A stretch of DNA of 64,000 bases from Chlamydiia bacterium (GCA_030427725.1 JAUICV010000001.1:1-64000), one strand, 5' to 3'. Shown: positions 34,571-43,523, counted from the stretch's first letter. Numbers and translations: made by a program. The notes: generated from the letters alone by a model not told the origin.

Positions 34571-35345
34571 CTGTTGGTGGCATAGAGCATAATATAGCTT
34601 TTGTATTTCCACCTGAGTTAAATCCAAATTTAGTGCCTCTATCGTAAACGAGATTAAATTCAACATAGTGAGCTCTTAATTGTTGCTGCAAATCTTTTTC
34701 TTCCTTGGTGTAAGGGATAAAGCATCTTTTTTGGTAGATAGGCATGATTGCCTCAGAGAATTTTAGCCCAACGTTTTTGACCATAGCAAAGTCTTTATCA
34801 CTATTCCCTGTGCAGTAGTGATCAAAAAAAATTCCACCAACGCCTCGCTCTTTTTCTCTGTGTTTAATGTAGAAGTATTCCTTGGCATTTTGATAAAACT
34901 CAGGGTAGAGCTTTAATCCGAAAGGATCTAATGATTTTTTTGCTGTGGCATGAAAAAACTGAGTATCTTCTTCGAAAGGAAATCCCATAGGAGTTAGATC
35001 AAAACCACCACCGAACCAAAAAGTGTCTTTTGTTTCGATGTATCTAACGTTCATGTGAACTGTTGGAGCGTAAGGGTTTTGCATGTGAGTAATGAGGCTA
35101 ACTCCTGTTGCAAAAAAAGGACCTTTAGCTTCATCTGTAGGGAACATCTCACCATGAATCTCAGAGAAATTTACTGCAGCTTTTTCGAAAACATCTCCTC
35201 TCAAAAGAGAAATTTCTCCGCCACCTTTATGCCCGTGATCCCATGATTCTCTTTCAAAGCGTTTAGATTTTTCTAAAGATTCAAATTCTGTGCAGATATG
35301 ATCTCGAAGTGATTTAAAAAAAGTTACGATCTCTTGCTTTTTCAT
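34560..35345 (-). CDS. hemF: Oxygen-dependent coproporphyrinogen III oxidase
   Basis: The 261-aa protein is a HemF: 'GGGEISLLRGDVFEKAAVNFS', 'NPYAPTVHMNVRY', 'FGGGFDLTP', 'GVGGIFFDHY' and 'VYDRGTKFGFNSGGNTKAIL'. It uses O2 to form protoporphyrinogen IX. The frame could extend upstream to 35438, but AAGGAG before the ATG at 35345 and the family N-terminus decide the start. The protein stops right after 'SMPPTATW', about 20 residues earlier than typical HemF, and there overlaps hemE. Chlamydia trachomatis carries an oxygen-independent HemN at this place, so an aerobic enzyme here is a lineage difference. Confidence 0.93.
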   Translation of the reverse strand: MKKQEIVTFFKSLRDHICTEFESLEKSKRFERESWDHGHKGGGEISLLRGDVFEKAAVNFSEIHGEMFPTDEAKGPFFATGVSLITHMQNPYAPTVHMNVRYIETKDTFWFGGGFDLTPMGFPFEEDTQFFHATAKKSLDPFGLKLYPEFYQNAKEYFYIKHREKERGVGGIFFDHYCTGNSDKDFAMVKNVGLKFSEAIMPIYQKRCFIPYTKEEKDLQQQLRAHYVEFNLVYDRGTKFGFNSGGNTKAILCSMPPTATW

Positions 35346-35416
35346 AAAAATCTCCTTGTGCAATCTATGATGTTTCAGGCATGTTCCCCTTGTTGAAAGT
35401 ATCACCGGAGAAAGAT

Positions 35417-36760
35417 ATGAACAAGCGAAAAGTCGCAATTTTGGGAGGGGGAATTTCAGGACTTAGCCTAGCGCACTACTTGAATAAGTTATATCCAGAA
35501 ATGGAGTTAACAGTTTTTGAAAAAAAATCCAAAGCAGGAGGTGTTCTAGGTCGAGAAATAACAGATAATTTTATCTTTGATACAGGGCCTAAAACTTTTA
35601 GTGTTTCTAGATCAGAACCTCTTTTAGACCTTATCTATGAATATGGGCTAGAGAGTCAGATTAAATTATCAAGCCCGGAGTCTAACAAAAGATTCTTGTA
35701 CCAAAAACAAAAGATTCAAAAGATTCCCCAAGGGGTCTTTGAGGCTATGAAATCAAAACTAACGAGAAAAGCTTTACTACCTTTGATTGGAGAACTAAGT
35801 AAAAAAAAACAAATCGTAGAAGATGAGTCTGTTAAAGATTTTACGACGAGACGTTTTGGATCTTACATCGCTCATACCTTTTTTGATCCTTTGACTCTGG
35901 GGATCTATGCGACAAGCTTCGACAAGTTGTCTATGAATGTTTGTTTTCCAAAACTAAAAAAATGGGAAGAAGATTACGGCTCAGTGATCAAAGGACTATT
36001 TAGAGATAAACCAAAATCTAGATCATCAAAATACTCTTACCTTAAAGGGTCTCTTTTTTCACTAGAAGGTGGAATGTATTCTTTGATAGATCGAATGACA
36101 CAAAAGCTTCCTGCGCAATTTAAGTATAATCAGATTGTTGAAAAAATTGACTATAGAAAAGAATTTGAGGTGGTTTCAAATAATACAAGTTATTATTTCG
36201 ATCAAGTGTTCTCTGCTCTTCCTCTTCAGACTTTAAAGAACTTAAAAAACCCTTTATCAGAAACTATTCACGAAACCTATAAGGATTTAAAAAGTGTTGG
36301 AATAGTAGCCGTTTCAATGGAGTTTGAAAAAAGCGTTTTGCCAGTAAGTGGTTTTGGTTATTTAACGCAAAGTGTTGATAAAGAAGACCTGCTTGGGGTT
36401 GTCTTTGACTCTAAGATTTTTAGAACCTTTGATGGCAAAGATCGGTTGACTGTGATGATGGGAGGAAGTCTTTTCCCTGAGTTTTTACAGCTTTCTGATC
36501 AAGAGTTAGAAGACAAAGCTTTGAACGCTCTGCAAAAGCATTTGAGCATTAAGGAAGTTCCAAATACAGTTTTTGTTAAGAAATATCCTAATGCCATTCC
36601 ATGTTTTGAACCTTTTCATAAAGAAAAAATAGCGTCGCTTGAATCACTTTTTAATGAAAGACTTCCTGGGTTTCATTTAGTTGGAAATTATTTACAAAAT
36701 GGATCTGTTAGCTCTTGTATTTCAACCTCTAAAGACAAAGCAATGGAGTTGATAGCTTGA
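35417..36760 (+). CDS. hemG: Protoporphyrinogen oxidase (HemY type, called hemG in Chlamydia)
   Basis: The 447-aa flavoprotein begins with the dinucleotide-binding motif 'AILGGGISGLSLAHYL' and 'TVFEKKSKAGGVLG', and ends 'GNYLQNGSVSSCISTSKDKA', as in FAD-dependent HemY oxidases. It oxidises protoporphyrinogen IX to protoporphyrin IX. An in-frame start at 35381 exists, but GGAG at 35407-35410 points to the ATG at 35417, which also begins just before the FAD motif. It is divergent from hemF with 71 bases between starts and overlaps the next gene by 4 bases. Confidence 0.93.
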   Translation: MNKRKVAILGGGISGLSLAHYLNKLYPEMELTVFEKKSKAGGVLGREITDNFIFDTGPKTFSVSRSEPLLDLIYEYGLESQIKLSSPESNKRFLYQKQKIQKIPQGVFEAMKSKLTRKALLPLIGELSKKKQIVEDESVKDFTTRRFGSYIAHTFFDPLTLGIYATSFDKLSMNVCFPKLKKWEEDYGSVIKGLFRDKPKSRSSKYSYLKGSLFSLEGGMYSLIDRMTQKLPAQFKYNQIVEKIDYRKEFEVVSNNTSYYFDQVFSALPLQTLKNLKNPLSETIHETYKDLKSVGIVAVSMEFEKSVLPVSGFGYLTQSVDKEDLLGVVFDSKIFRTFDGKDRLTVMMGGSLFPEFLQLSDQELEDKALNALQKHLSIKEVPNTVFVKKYPNAIPCFEPFHKEKIASLESLFNERLPGFHLVGNYLQNGSVSSCISTSKDKAMELIA

Positions 36761-37653
36761 TCAGTTGGATTATACGGGCGTATTTTTTAGCCTTTAGTGT
36801 TTTGATCTTTAGTAAAGCTCCTCGGGTGATTGAAATAGATTCCCCAAAGTATGAAAAAGGAGCCGGGTTATTTCATAATTTACTGATTGTTGTAGGAGCG
36901 TTGGATTATATAGAAAAACACCCCTTCAACAGTCTAAGCGTTGATTATAAAGATCAAGGCCGGTTCTTTGAAAAAGAGAAAGGGAGCAACTGGTGGAATT
37001 ACTACTTTAAGCCAATTAACATTGGGTCAATGAAAGGAAAGCTGAAGTGTTTAACGGATGCAGAAAAGGCACACTTTGGGAATTCTAGCTTGTATTTTAT
37101 GAATCGAAAAAGAGCGTGTTATTTGATCTCTAAATATATCAGATTAAAAACAAATCTCATCGCAGAGATCAAGGCGTTTCAAAAAAAGCATTTTTATGGT
37201 TTTTATATGATAGGTGTCCACTATCGGGGCACCGATAAATATAAAGAAGCGCAAAAAGTGTCTTATGAGACACTTTTGAAGAAAGTGACTTGTTGTTTAG
37301 ACAGCAATCGATCAAAAAATCCTAAAGTTTTTTTAGCAACAGATGACATAGAAGCTAAAAAGTTTTTAGAAAAACATCTAGGGTCTAACATTATTACGCA
37401 AAATATACTGTATTCATCTGGAACAGTTGGTGTTCACTATCGCTATAAAGGATACCTCCTCGGGAAATGCGCAGTTATGGATGCCTATCTATTGTCTAAA
37501 TGTCATCAGCTAATAAGAACGTCTTCAAATTTAAGCGCTGTATCAGCTTATTTGAATCCATCTCTTTTAGTTACTAATCTAAATGCTATTTTTACAGAAC
37601 ATCTGACTCCAAAAGAAATAAATAAGCTCAATGAGCTAAATCGAGTGAATTAG
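36757..37653 (+). CDS. O-fucosyltransferase / NodZ-like GT-B glycosyltransferase candidate
   Basis: The 298-aa product starts at a TTG that overlaps the hemG stop as TTGA, so it is translationally coupled. It has a hydrophobic N-terminus (residues 2-20) that may be a membrane anchor. Around residues 151-161 it has 'MIGVHYRGTDK', which matches the donor-binding 'GVHxRxTDK' motif of alpha-1,6- and O-fucosyltransferases (NodZ, FUT8). It then has 'VFLATDDIEA', and near the C-terminus 'DAYLLSKCHQLIRTSSNLS', like the last conserved motif of that superfamily. Fucose or a related deoxysugar transfer is inference from these motifs. The link to heme genes may be only positional. Confidence 0.68.
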   Translation: MISWIIRAYFLAFSVLIFSKAPRVIEIDSPKYEKGAGLFHNLLIVVGALDYIEKHPFNSLSVDYKDQGRFFEKEKGSNWWNYYFKPINIGSMKGKLKCLTDAEKAHFGNSSLYFMNRKRACYLISKYIRLKTNLIAEIKAFQKKHFYGFYMIGVHYRGTDKYKEAQKVSYETLLKKVTCCLDSNRSKNPKVFLATDDIEAKKFLEKHLGSNIITQNILYSSGTVGVHYRYKGYLLGKCAVMDAYLLSKCHQLIRTSSNLSAVSAYLNPSLLVTNLNAIFTEHLTPKEINKLNELNRVN

Positions 37654-37662
37654 GTGTTTCTT

Positions 37663-38142
37663 TTAAGAGTTTAAACAATGTGTCGCAGCCGATAATACCA
37701 CAGCGAAACAAAGCCATAAAAAATAAGGTAGGATTAAAATCCCGTATAGCTTTTTTACTTTGAACGACAAAATCATACAAAGCAAAACAAAGACCCAAGT
37801 GATTAAAGAGCAAAAAAAAGCTAGGAAAGGCTCTTGAAACGTAAAAAACAAAAAAGGCCAAAGGGTTGCAGAAACTAATTGCAAAGCCCAAAAAGTCAAA
37901 GCTGCAGCGCGATATTTTGTCTTTTCTGCGCCCCATAAACTAGCTCCAACAAAAGCCATAATTAAATAAATTAGAGACCAAACAATAGGAAATACGAAAT
38001 CGGGAGGGGAGAACGATGGCTGATTCAAATTGTTATACCAACAGCTCAACATATCTGAGCCTTGCGACGCGATAAAAAGTGCGCAAATTGTGATAAAAAG
38101 AAAAATAAAGATATGTAAGGGTTTGCTGGCTTTGATAGTCAT
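37663..38142 (-). CDS. tspO: TspO/MBR-family tryptophan-rich sensory protein
   Basis: The 159-aa protein has five transmembrane helices and the TspO pattern 'WYNNLNQPSFSPPDFVFPIVWSLIYLIMA' (split over residues 34-62), 'ALTFWALQLVSATLWPFLFF' and 'LPYFLWLCFAVVL'. TspO binds porphyrins and heme and regulates or degrades them in bacteria. The frame extends to 38184, but GAGAGG upstream of the ATG at 38142 decides the start. It lies next to the last heme biosynthesis genes, which supports a role with porphyrin intermediates. Confidence 0.92.
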   Translation of the reverse strand: MTIKASKPLHIFIFLFITICALFIASQGSDMLSCWYNNLNQPSFSPPDFVFPIVWSLIYLIMAFVGASLWGAEKTKYRAAALTFWALQLVSATLWPFLFFTFQEPFLAFFCSLITWVFVLLCMILSFKVKKLYGILILPYFLWLCFAVVLSAATHCLNS

Positions 38143-38205
38143 AAAAAAAACCTCTCTTTCTTTGCAAAATAGCAGTATATCCAATTTAGAGCGAGTCTAC
38201 TTTCC

Positions 38206-39381
38206 TTATGTATGTTGCATAAGAGCTTCTTTATTCAAACTTTTTGAAAGAAGTTTGAATTGTTTTTCAGAATGAAGGGCTGAGATAATAAAGCTTAATA
38301 GGGAGCCATTTCTTAAATGCTGAGGAGGTTTAATGATAGAAGTAAGGATATTTTTTTTTGTCAGGTTATGAAAAAAAGCCTTTAAATTTTTTTCATTCTC
38401 AAATCTTGCACAGATGATGTGAGATTTTGAATCGATAAGATCGATAGAGGATAATTTAAGAAGGTCTCTTAAAGACTTAGAAAACGTTTTAATTTTTTCT
38501 CTTTCTTTATCCATATCAGGGATGAGGTCTAATGCTGCATCTATAGCGCCTAATGCAGCAGGAGGTAGTGAATTTAAGGATGAAATGGTTGAGTCAAAAT
38601 GTAATAAGTAGTCTTTTATGAGTGTATTGCAACACAGGAAAGCTCCATAGGCACCACAAGTTTTTCCAAAAGTTCCTACTGTAAAATCAATCCCTTGTCT
38701 GTGAGAGCAAAGTCCCATCCCATCTTTCCCTTCTACACCAACAGAGTTGGAGTCGTCCACATAAAGAATAGCATTATGTTTTTCTGAAAGGCTGATTAAG
38801 TCATCAAGAGGAGCGTAGTCTCCTCCATATTGGAAAATAGACTCAACAATGATGATCTGGCTATGAGGGTTTTGATTTTTTTGTGAAGATAAAAGCTCTT
38901 CTAAGTGTTCTATGTCGTTGTGGTCAAAGCGTGTGACAGAAGATTTGCTTTGATAAGATCCGTAAAAAAGTGAGCTTTTGCAGTGTTTATCGATAAAGAT
39001 TTGTGTTTTTTGAGTTCCAAGAGCTGCTAGGGATAATGAGTGAGCTTGGTAGTCGGAAGAAAAGAGAATGGAGTCTTCAAACCCAACAAGCGCAGAGAGT
39101 TTTTCTTCTATTTTTTTCTGGCTTTCAAACTGTTCGGGTAAAAAACGTGAAAAAGAACTTCCAGCACCCCATCTCAAGACGTAGTGGATTGTGTTTTTTT
39201 TGATATGTGAGTTTTCTGAGAGACCGAGAAAGTCATTAGAGCTAAAATTAGTAAAAACTCCGCCAGTTTCAGAAACTGATGGAAACTCATCGAGAGGAAC
39301 AATACACCTAAGCTGTTTGTAATGCTCTTGCTCGTATTTTTTCTTTAATAACTGCTCGTAATAGTTGAACTTGCCTTTCAT
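38206..39381 (-). CDS. Alpha-oxoamine synthase family PLP enzyme (BioF/KBL-like)
   Basis: The 391-aa protein is a fold-type I PLP enzyme: 'NFSSNDFLGLSEN' and 'GAGSSFSRFLPE' in the N-terminal half, 'DDSNSVGVEGKDGMGL' for the PLP-ring site and 'VGTFGKTCGAYGAFL' with the Schiff-base lysine. The family includes 8-amino-7-oxononanoate synthase (BioF), 2-amino-3-ketobutyrate CoA ligase, ALA synthase and serine palmitoyltransferase. No bioA, bioB or bioD lies nearby. ALA synthase is tempting because of the heme genes, but nothing specific supports it. It is on the same strand as tspO, upstream of it. Confidence 0.88.
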   Translation of the reverse strand: MKGKFNYYEQLLKKKYEQEHYKQLRCIVPLDEFPSVSETGGVFTNFSSNDFLGLSENSHIKKNTIHYVLRWGAGSSFSRFLPEQFESQKKIEEKLSALVGFEDSILFSSDYQAHSLSLAALGTQKTQIFIDKHCKSSLFYGSYQSKSSVTRFDHNDIEHLEELLSSQKNQNPHSQIIIVESIFQYGGDYAPLDDLISLSEKHNAILYVDDSNSVGVEGKDGMGLCSHRQGIDFTVGTFGKTCGAYGAFLCCNTLIKDYLLHFDSTISSLNSLPPAALGAIDAALDLIPDMDKEREKIKTFSKSLRDLLKLSSIDLIDSKSHIICARFENEKNLKAFFHNLTKKNILTSIIKPPQHLRNGSLLSFIISALHSEKQFKLLSKSLNKEALMQHT

Positions 39382-39441
39382 ACACTCACTGCAATTGTTG
39401 CCGGCTGATCGTATCTTAACAATTCTTTAAAAGCCAAGTAA

Positions 39442-40050
39442 TTATTTGTGTATCAGTGGGTGAAAAGCCTCTGAGATTTTATCTCCAAAGCTTTTTTTCT
39501 CCTGAATCACTTCTCTTGTGAAAGGATCAAAAGGGTTGTCTTTGTAACGACTATCTTCGAAGCAAAAGATCATTAATAAGTATTTTTCATTGTTTTGGAG
39601 TTTTGAGAAATCAACTTGTGAATTGGGTTTAAAAAATATTCCACTTTGTGGTTTTGAAGGGAATAAACTTTGTTCAGTCTCTTCTTTCTCAAAAGATGAA
39701 AGATTTATAAATAACCCCAGGGCGATCCCTGTATAAGAAAACATTTGCCTGAAGTAAATAGGTTCAGGTTCCTTCTCAGTCATTTTTTCTGTAATTAAAA
39801 GATCTAAACCATATTTTAAAGTGGATTTTCTAGTTAATTCTAGAGCTAGAGATTGAATTGTTCTATTTTTAGATAGCTTTTTAAAAGAATCGAAGCGTCT
39901 TGAAAGATGTCTTATGTTTGTGTCATCAAAGTGGATAAGATCTTTTCTTAACTCTTCATACAAAGGCTTTGAGATAAGGTCTTCAAGTTCTAAAAAGCCT
40001 TCTTCTCTAAAAAAATCTATATGCTGAATATCAATAGTAAATTTTGACAT
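39442..40050 (-). CDS. Conserved-looking hypothetical protein downstream of dapL
   Basis: The 202-aa product has no signal or membrane segment. Its opening 'IDFFREEGFLELEDLISKPLYEEL' resembles the first helices of phytanoyl-CoA dioxygenase-like (PhyH) proteins, but the HxD...H iron ligands are not recognisable, so that similarity is weak. It follows dapL on the same strand 74 bases downstream. I recall that in Chlamydia an unknown gene also neighbours dapL; homology cannot be checked here. Function unknown. Confidence 0.75.
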   Translation of the reverse strand: MSKFTIDIQHIDFFREEGFLELEDLISKPLYEELRKDLIHFDDTNIRHLSRRFDSFKKLSKNRTIQSLALELTRKSTLKYGLDLLITEKMTEKEPEPIYFRQMFSYTGIALGLFINLSSFEKEETEQSLFPSKPQSGIFFKPNSQVDFSKLQNNEKYLLMIFCFEDSRYKDNPFDPFTREVIQEKKSFGDKISEAFHPLIHK

Positions 40051-40124
40051 AAAAACCCGCTTTTTCGGATGTAGAGTTTACCTGAAGAACTCTTTAAAAG
40101 GGCAAAGATTTTTTAAATATGAGG

Positions 40125-41342
40125 CTAAAATTTCATTTCTTTAATACGGGAGAGGGCTTTTTTTGTATCTTCCTCAGTTGTAAAGCTAGAAAGTCTTACA
40201 TATCCTTCTCCCAAGGATCCAAATCCTGATCCTGGAATTGAGATCATATGGTGTTTTTGGAGTAGGTAGTCGAAGAATTCCCAGGAGGTTAATGGCTCGG
40301 GGCATTTCCACCAAAGATAGGGGCTATTTTCCCCTCCAAAACATTCGAATCCTTGAGCAATAATGGCATCCTTTAGGATTTGACCGCATTTTCTATAAAG
40401 GTCTATATCTTGCTTTGACTCTTCTAGGGCCTTACGGCTAAGTGCTGCAGCCCCAGCTTTTTGAATAAGATAGGAGGGGCCGTTAAATGTAACAGCTTGT
40501 CTTTGTTTCCATATTTTATTAAGAGGAGTTTCTTCTTTATCCAATTTGACCATCAAAGAATCGGGGATGATGGAGTAAGAGAGTCGAAGTCCTGAAAAGC
40601 CGGAGGTTTTAGAAAATGAGCGGAGTTCTATAGCTACATCTTTAGCTCCTGGGATCTCATAAATACTTTTTGGTGTGTCCTTTCCGTGAATGAATGCTTC
40701 ATAGGCGGCGTCTACTATAAGTACAGAGTTATGTTTTTTTGCATAAGCAACCCATTTAGACAGATCATCTTTAGTGAGACTGCATCCGGTAGGATTATTA
40801 GGTGTGCAAAGAAAAACAATATCGCATTTTTTTCTAGGAGGTTTTGGAACAAATCCTGTCTCAAGAGTGCATGGAAGCTGGGTGATTTCTGGATACAAAC
40901 CTTTCTTTGGGAAAGAAGTTCTTCCCGACAAAACACAGGAGTCTAGATATACTGGATAAGTAGGATTTGGCAGTGCAATTTTTGAGTCTTTGTGGAACAG
41001 CTCTAAAAGAGAAGTAATATCGCTCATAATGCCATCTGAGATAAAGACTTCCTGAGCTTTAATTCCATATTTACCGTACTCAACATCAACAATGGCTTTC
41101 TTTAAAAAAGGATGGCCAGTTGAAGGACCATAGCCTCTTCTTGTTGTGCATACATCTTCGACGGCTTCAAGAAGCGCTTTTTTTATCGCTCCTCGAATAG
41201 GGAATGCTACGTCGCCCACACCAAAATTCAGCAAAGGCTTTGCTTGGAGAGAATTTTCTGAAAGAGCTCTTGCTTTTTCTTCAACGACGGGAAAAATAAG
41301 TTCTTGGTGAAGCTTTAAAAAATGAGGACTTGCTTTTGACAT
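40125..41342 (-). CDS. dapL: LL-diaminopimelate aminotransferase
   Basis: The 405-aa fold-type I aminotransferase has 'NFGVGDVAFPI' near the N-terminus, 'RRGYGPSTGHPFLKKAI', 'CTPNNPTGCSLT', and 'ELRSFSKTSGFSGLRL' with the PLP lysine. The last motif is typical of DapL. It converts tetrahydrodipicolinate to LL-diaminopimelate in one step, replacing DapD, DapC and DapE. Chlamydiae and plants use this route to make meso-DAP for peptidoglycan. It is first in a unit with the unknown gene at 39442. Confidence 0.94.
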   Translation of the reverse strand: MSKASPHFLKLHQELIFPVVEEKARALSENSLQAKPLLNFGVGDVAFPIRGAIKKALLEAVEDVCTTRRGYGPSTGHPFLKKAIVDVEYGKYGIKAQEVFISDGIMSDITSLLELFHKDSKIALPNPTYPVYLDSCVLSGRTSFPKKGLYPEITQLPCTLETGFVPKPPRKKCDIVFLCTPNNPTGCSLTKDDLSKWVAYAKKHNSVLIVDAAYEAFIHGKDTPKSIYEIPGAKDVAIELRSFSKTSGFSGLRLSYSIIPDSLMVKLDKEETPLNKIWKQRQAVTFNGPSYLIQKAGAAALSRKALEESKQDIDLYRKCGQILKDAIIAQGFECFGGENSPYLWWKCPEPLTSWEFFDYLLQKHHMISIPGSGFGSLGEGYVRLSSFTTEEDTKKALSRIKEMKF

Positions 41343-41428
41343 GTTTGTTTTTGTAGGTTATAGGACAACAATTGATTAAGTCTAATTTAAAAAAACGTAT
41401 TCTACAAGAGTCATAATTAAAGTTGTTT

Positions 41429-42154
41429 ATGAAAAAACATAAGCTTTTGGCAAATGCCGAAGAAATTCAGGAGAAGCTTTGTTATAAGTTTCAAGATAAA
41501 AAACTTTTAGAACTTGCATTTACTCATAGATCATTTGTGAATGAAAATAAAGATCTGACAGAAGAGCATAATGAGCGATTAGAATTTTTAGGTGATGCTG
41601 TTTTAGAGTTGCTCGTTAGCGAGTTTCTATTTAGGCGTAAGCCAAACCACAGGGAAGGAGATCTTACTTTACTAAGATCTCGATTAGTCGATGCATCTTC
41701 TTGTAAAGAATTTATCTCCTTACTTGAAATAGGTGATTTCTTGTTGCTTGGGAAAGGAGAGAGGAAAAATCAAGGGAAGGGAAGAGAGACCTTATATTCG
41801 GATCTTTTTGAAGCCTTGCTAGGAGCTATTTATTTAGATGGGGGATTAGAAAGGACGAGAACGTTCTTTTTTGAAAGATTTTCCCAGATGATCGAGGAAA
41901 TTATTACTAATCCAGCAGAAAATTGGAAAGCTTTATTACAAGATTTTGTACAGAAGGGGTTTCAAAAGCAACCGATCTATCATGTGGTGGATTCCTCTGG
42001 ACCTGACCATGAAAAAATATTTCATGTTGAGGTTTGTTTAGATGATAAGGTTTTAGGAAGTGGACAAGGCCTTTCAAAAAAACAAGCAGAACAAAAGGCT
42101 GCAGAAAATGCACTTCTAATCTTGAAAAAGGAAGCGGGTGATGGCGAAGGATAA
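41429..42154 (+). CDS. rnc: Ribonuclease III
   Basis: The 241-aa protein has the catalytic signature 'NERLEFLGDAVLELLVSEFLF', then 'SDLFEALLGAIYLDGG' with the second acidic pair, and a C-terminal double-stranded RNA-binding domain ('DFVQKGFQKQPIYHVV', 'GSGQGLSKKQAEQKAAENAL'). It processes rRNA precursors and structured mRNAs. A TTG two codons earlier (41423) is an alternative start; the ATG was preferred. It overlaps radA by 14 bases, and rnc-radA-hemC is a Chlamydia-like gene order. Confidence 0.96.
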   Translation: MKKHKLLANAEEIQEKLCYKFQDKKLLELAFTHRSFVNENKDLTEEHNERLEFLGDAVLELLVSEFLFRRKPNHREGDLTLLRSRLVDASSCKEFISLLEIGDFLLLGKGERKNQGKGRETLYSDLFEALLGAIYLDGGLERTRTFFFERFSQMIEEIITNPAENWKALLQDFVQKGFQKQPIYHVVDSSGPDHEKIFHVEVCLDDKVLGSGQGLSKKQAEQKAAENALLILKKEAGDGEG

Positions 42155-43523
42155 ATTACAATGGGTTTGTGATGAATGCGGGCATGCCCAAGCAAAATGG
42201 TCAGGGAGTTGTCTTTCTTGTAAAAGATGGAACACAATGCATGAAATGATCATTCCTAAAGAGAGTAAAAAAGTCTATCTGTCAAAAAAAACTTCAACTT
42301 CTAAACCTATTTTAGTTAAAGATGTTAAGCAGCAATCTTTTCAAAGAGTTAAAAGCGGATTTGTTGAATTGGATCGTCTTATGGGAGGTGGAGTAGTCCG
42401 CGGCTCATTAAATCTTCTAGGGGGAAAGCCTGGAATCGGGAAATCAACCATTATGTTGCAACTTGCAACAGCTTTTGCAAATCAGGGCCTTGTTGTTTTA
42501 TACGTTTGCGGAGAAGAGTCAATCGAACAAACCTCTTTAAGAGCTCAAAGACTTGGAAGTTCTGTAGATAATTTATATCTCCTTTCTGAGACCGTTTTTT
42601 CCTCAATTAAATCAAGTGTGGATCAGTTAAAGCCAGATGTTTTGATTATAGATTCAGCTCAAATTGTTTATAAAGATGACCTACCATCCTCTCCTGGGTC
42701 GGTACTGCAAGTCAAAGAAATCGCAATGGAGTGTATGCACATAGCGAAGGAAAATGGGATTATCACATTTTTAATTGGTCATGTTACAAAAAGTGGAGAC
42801 TTAGCTGGGCCTAGAGTTTTAGAGCATTTAGTTGATACAGTGTTGGATTTTGAAGGAGATCAAAAACATGGCTATAGAATTTTAAGATCTAGTAAGAACC
42901 GATTTGGCCCTACCGATGATATTGTTATTTTTCAAATGAAGCAAGCAGGGCTCGAAGAGGTTAAAAATCCATCGCTTGTCTTTATAGAAGAGCGAAAAGG
43001 AGAAGTTCCAGGATCTGTAGTTTGTCCAGCATTAGAAGGGTCTAGGTCTTTGCTTATCGAAGTGCAGGCGTTAGTTTCAAAAACAGCGTATCCTTCACCG
43101 ATACGAAAGACAACAGGTCTTGATCAAAATAGACTAACGCTGCTTTTGGCAGTGCTGGAAAAAAGGCTAAAGATTCCTCTTTATTCTTCAGATGTTTTTG
43201 TCTCTATTGCGGGAGGAATAAAAATTCAAGAACCCGGTATCGATTTAGCAGTTTTATTAGCTGTTGCGTCGTCATTTTTATCTAAGCCAATCGATCCGAG
43301 CACTGCAGTTACTGGAGAAGTAGGGTTAAATGGGGAGCTTCGCTCAGTATCTAGGATTGAAAATAGAGTCAAAGAAGCGTATCACATGGGATTTGATAAA
43401 TTAATCATCCCCAAAAAGTGTCTGTCTGAAATCTCAAGTGATCTATTGAGTAAAATTAAAATTCATGCGATAGAGACAATACAAGAGGCACTATCATATT
43501 CTTTTGGGACGACATGCAAATAA
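42141..43523 (+). CDS. radA: DNA repair protein RadA (Sms)
   Basis: The 460-aa protein has an N-terminal C4 zinc finger ('VCDECGHAQAKWSGSCLSCK'), a RecA-like ATPase with Walker A 'GGKPGIGKSTIM', the RadA-specific 'SSKNRFGPTDDI' motif and a C-terminal Lon-like domain ('IQEPGIDLAVLLAVASSF'). It promotes branch migration in recombination repair. A GTG one codon upstream is an alternative start. It overlaps rnc at its start and hemC at its end by 10 bases, so the three genes are coupled. Confidence 0.96.
   Translation: MAKDKLQWVCDECGHAQAKWSGSCLSCKRWNTMHEMIIPKESKKVYLSKKTSTSKPILVKDVKQQSFQRVKSGFVELDRLMGGGVVRGSLNLLGGKPGIGKSTIMLQLATAFANQGLVVLYVCGEESIEQTSLRAQRLGSSVDNLYLLSETVFSSIKSSVDQLKPDVLIIDSAQIVYKDDLPSSPGSVLQVKEIAMECMHIAKENGIITFLIGHVTKSGDLAGPRVLEHLVDTVLDFEGDQKHGYRILRSSKNRFGPTDDIVIFQMKQAGLEEVKNPSLVFIEERKGEVPGSVVCPALEGSRSLLIEVQALVSKTAYPSPIRKTTGLDQNRLTLLLAVLEKRLKIPLYSSDVFVSIAGGIKIQEPGIDLAVLLAVASSFLSKPIDPSTAVTGEVGLNGELRSVSRIENRVKEAYHMGFDKLIIPKKCLSEISSDLLSKIKIHAIETIQEALSYSFGTTCK

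Noticed and set aside
34560-35438. Long form of hemF starting at 35438
   Set aside because: The extra 31 residues overlap the hemG leader and lack family similarity; AAGGAG marks the ATG at 35345.
37628-37936. 102-aa minus-strand frame inside tspO
   Set aside because: Frame-shifted shadow of tspO with no independent start signal.
39442-40050. Phytanoyl-CoA dioxygenase assignment
   Set aside because: Only the first helix looks similar; the iron-binding HxD...H triad cannot be found.
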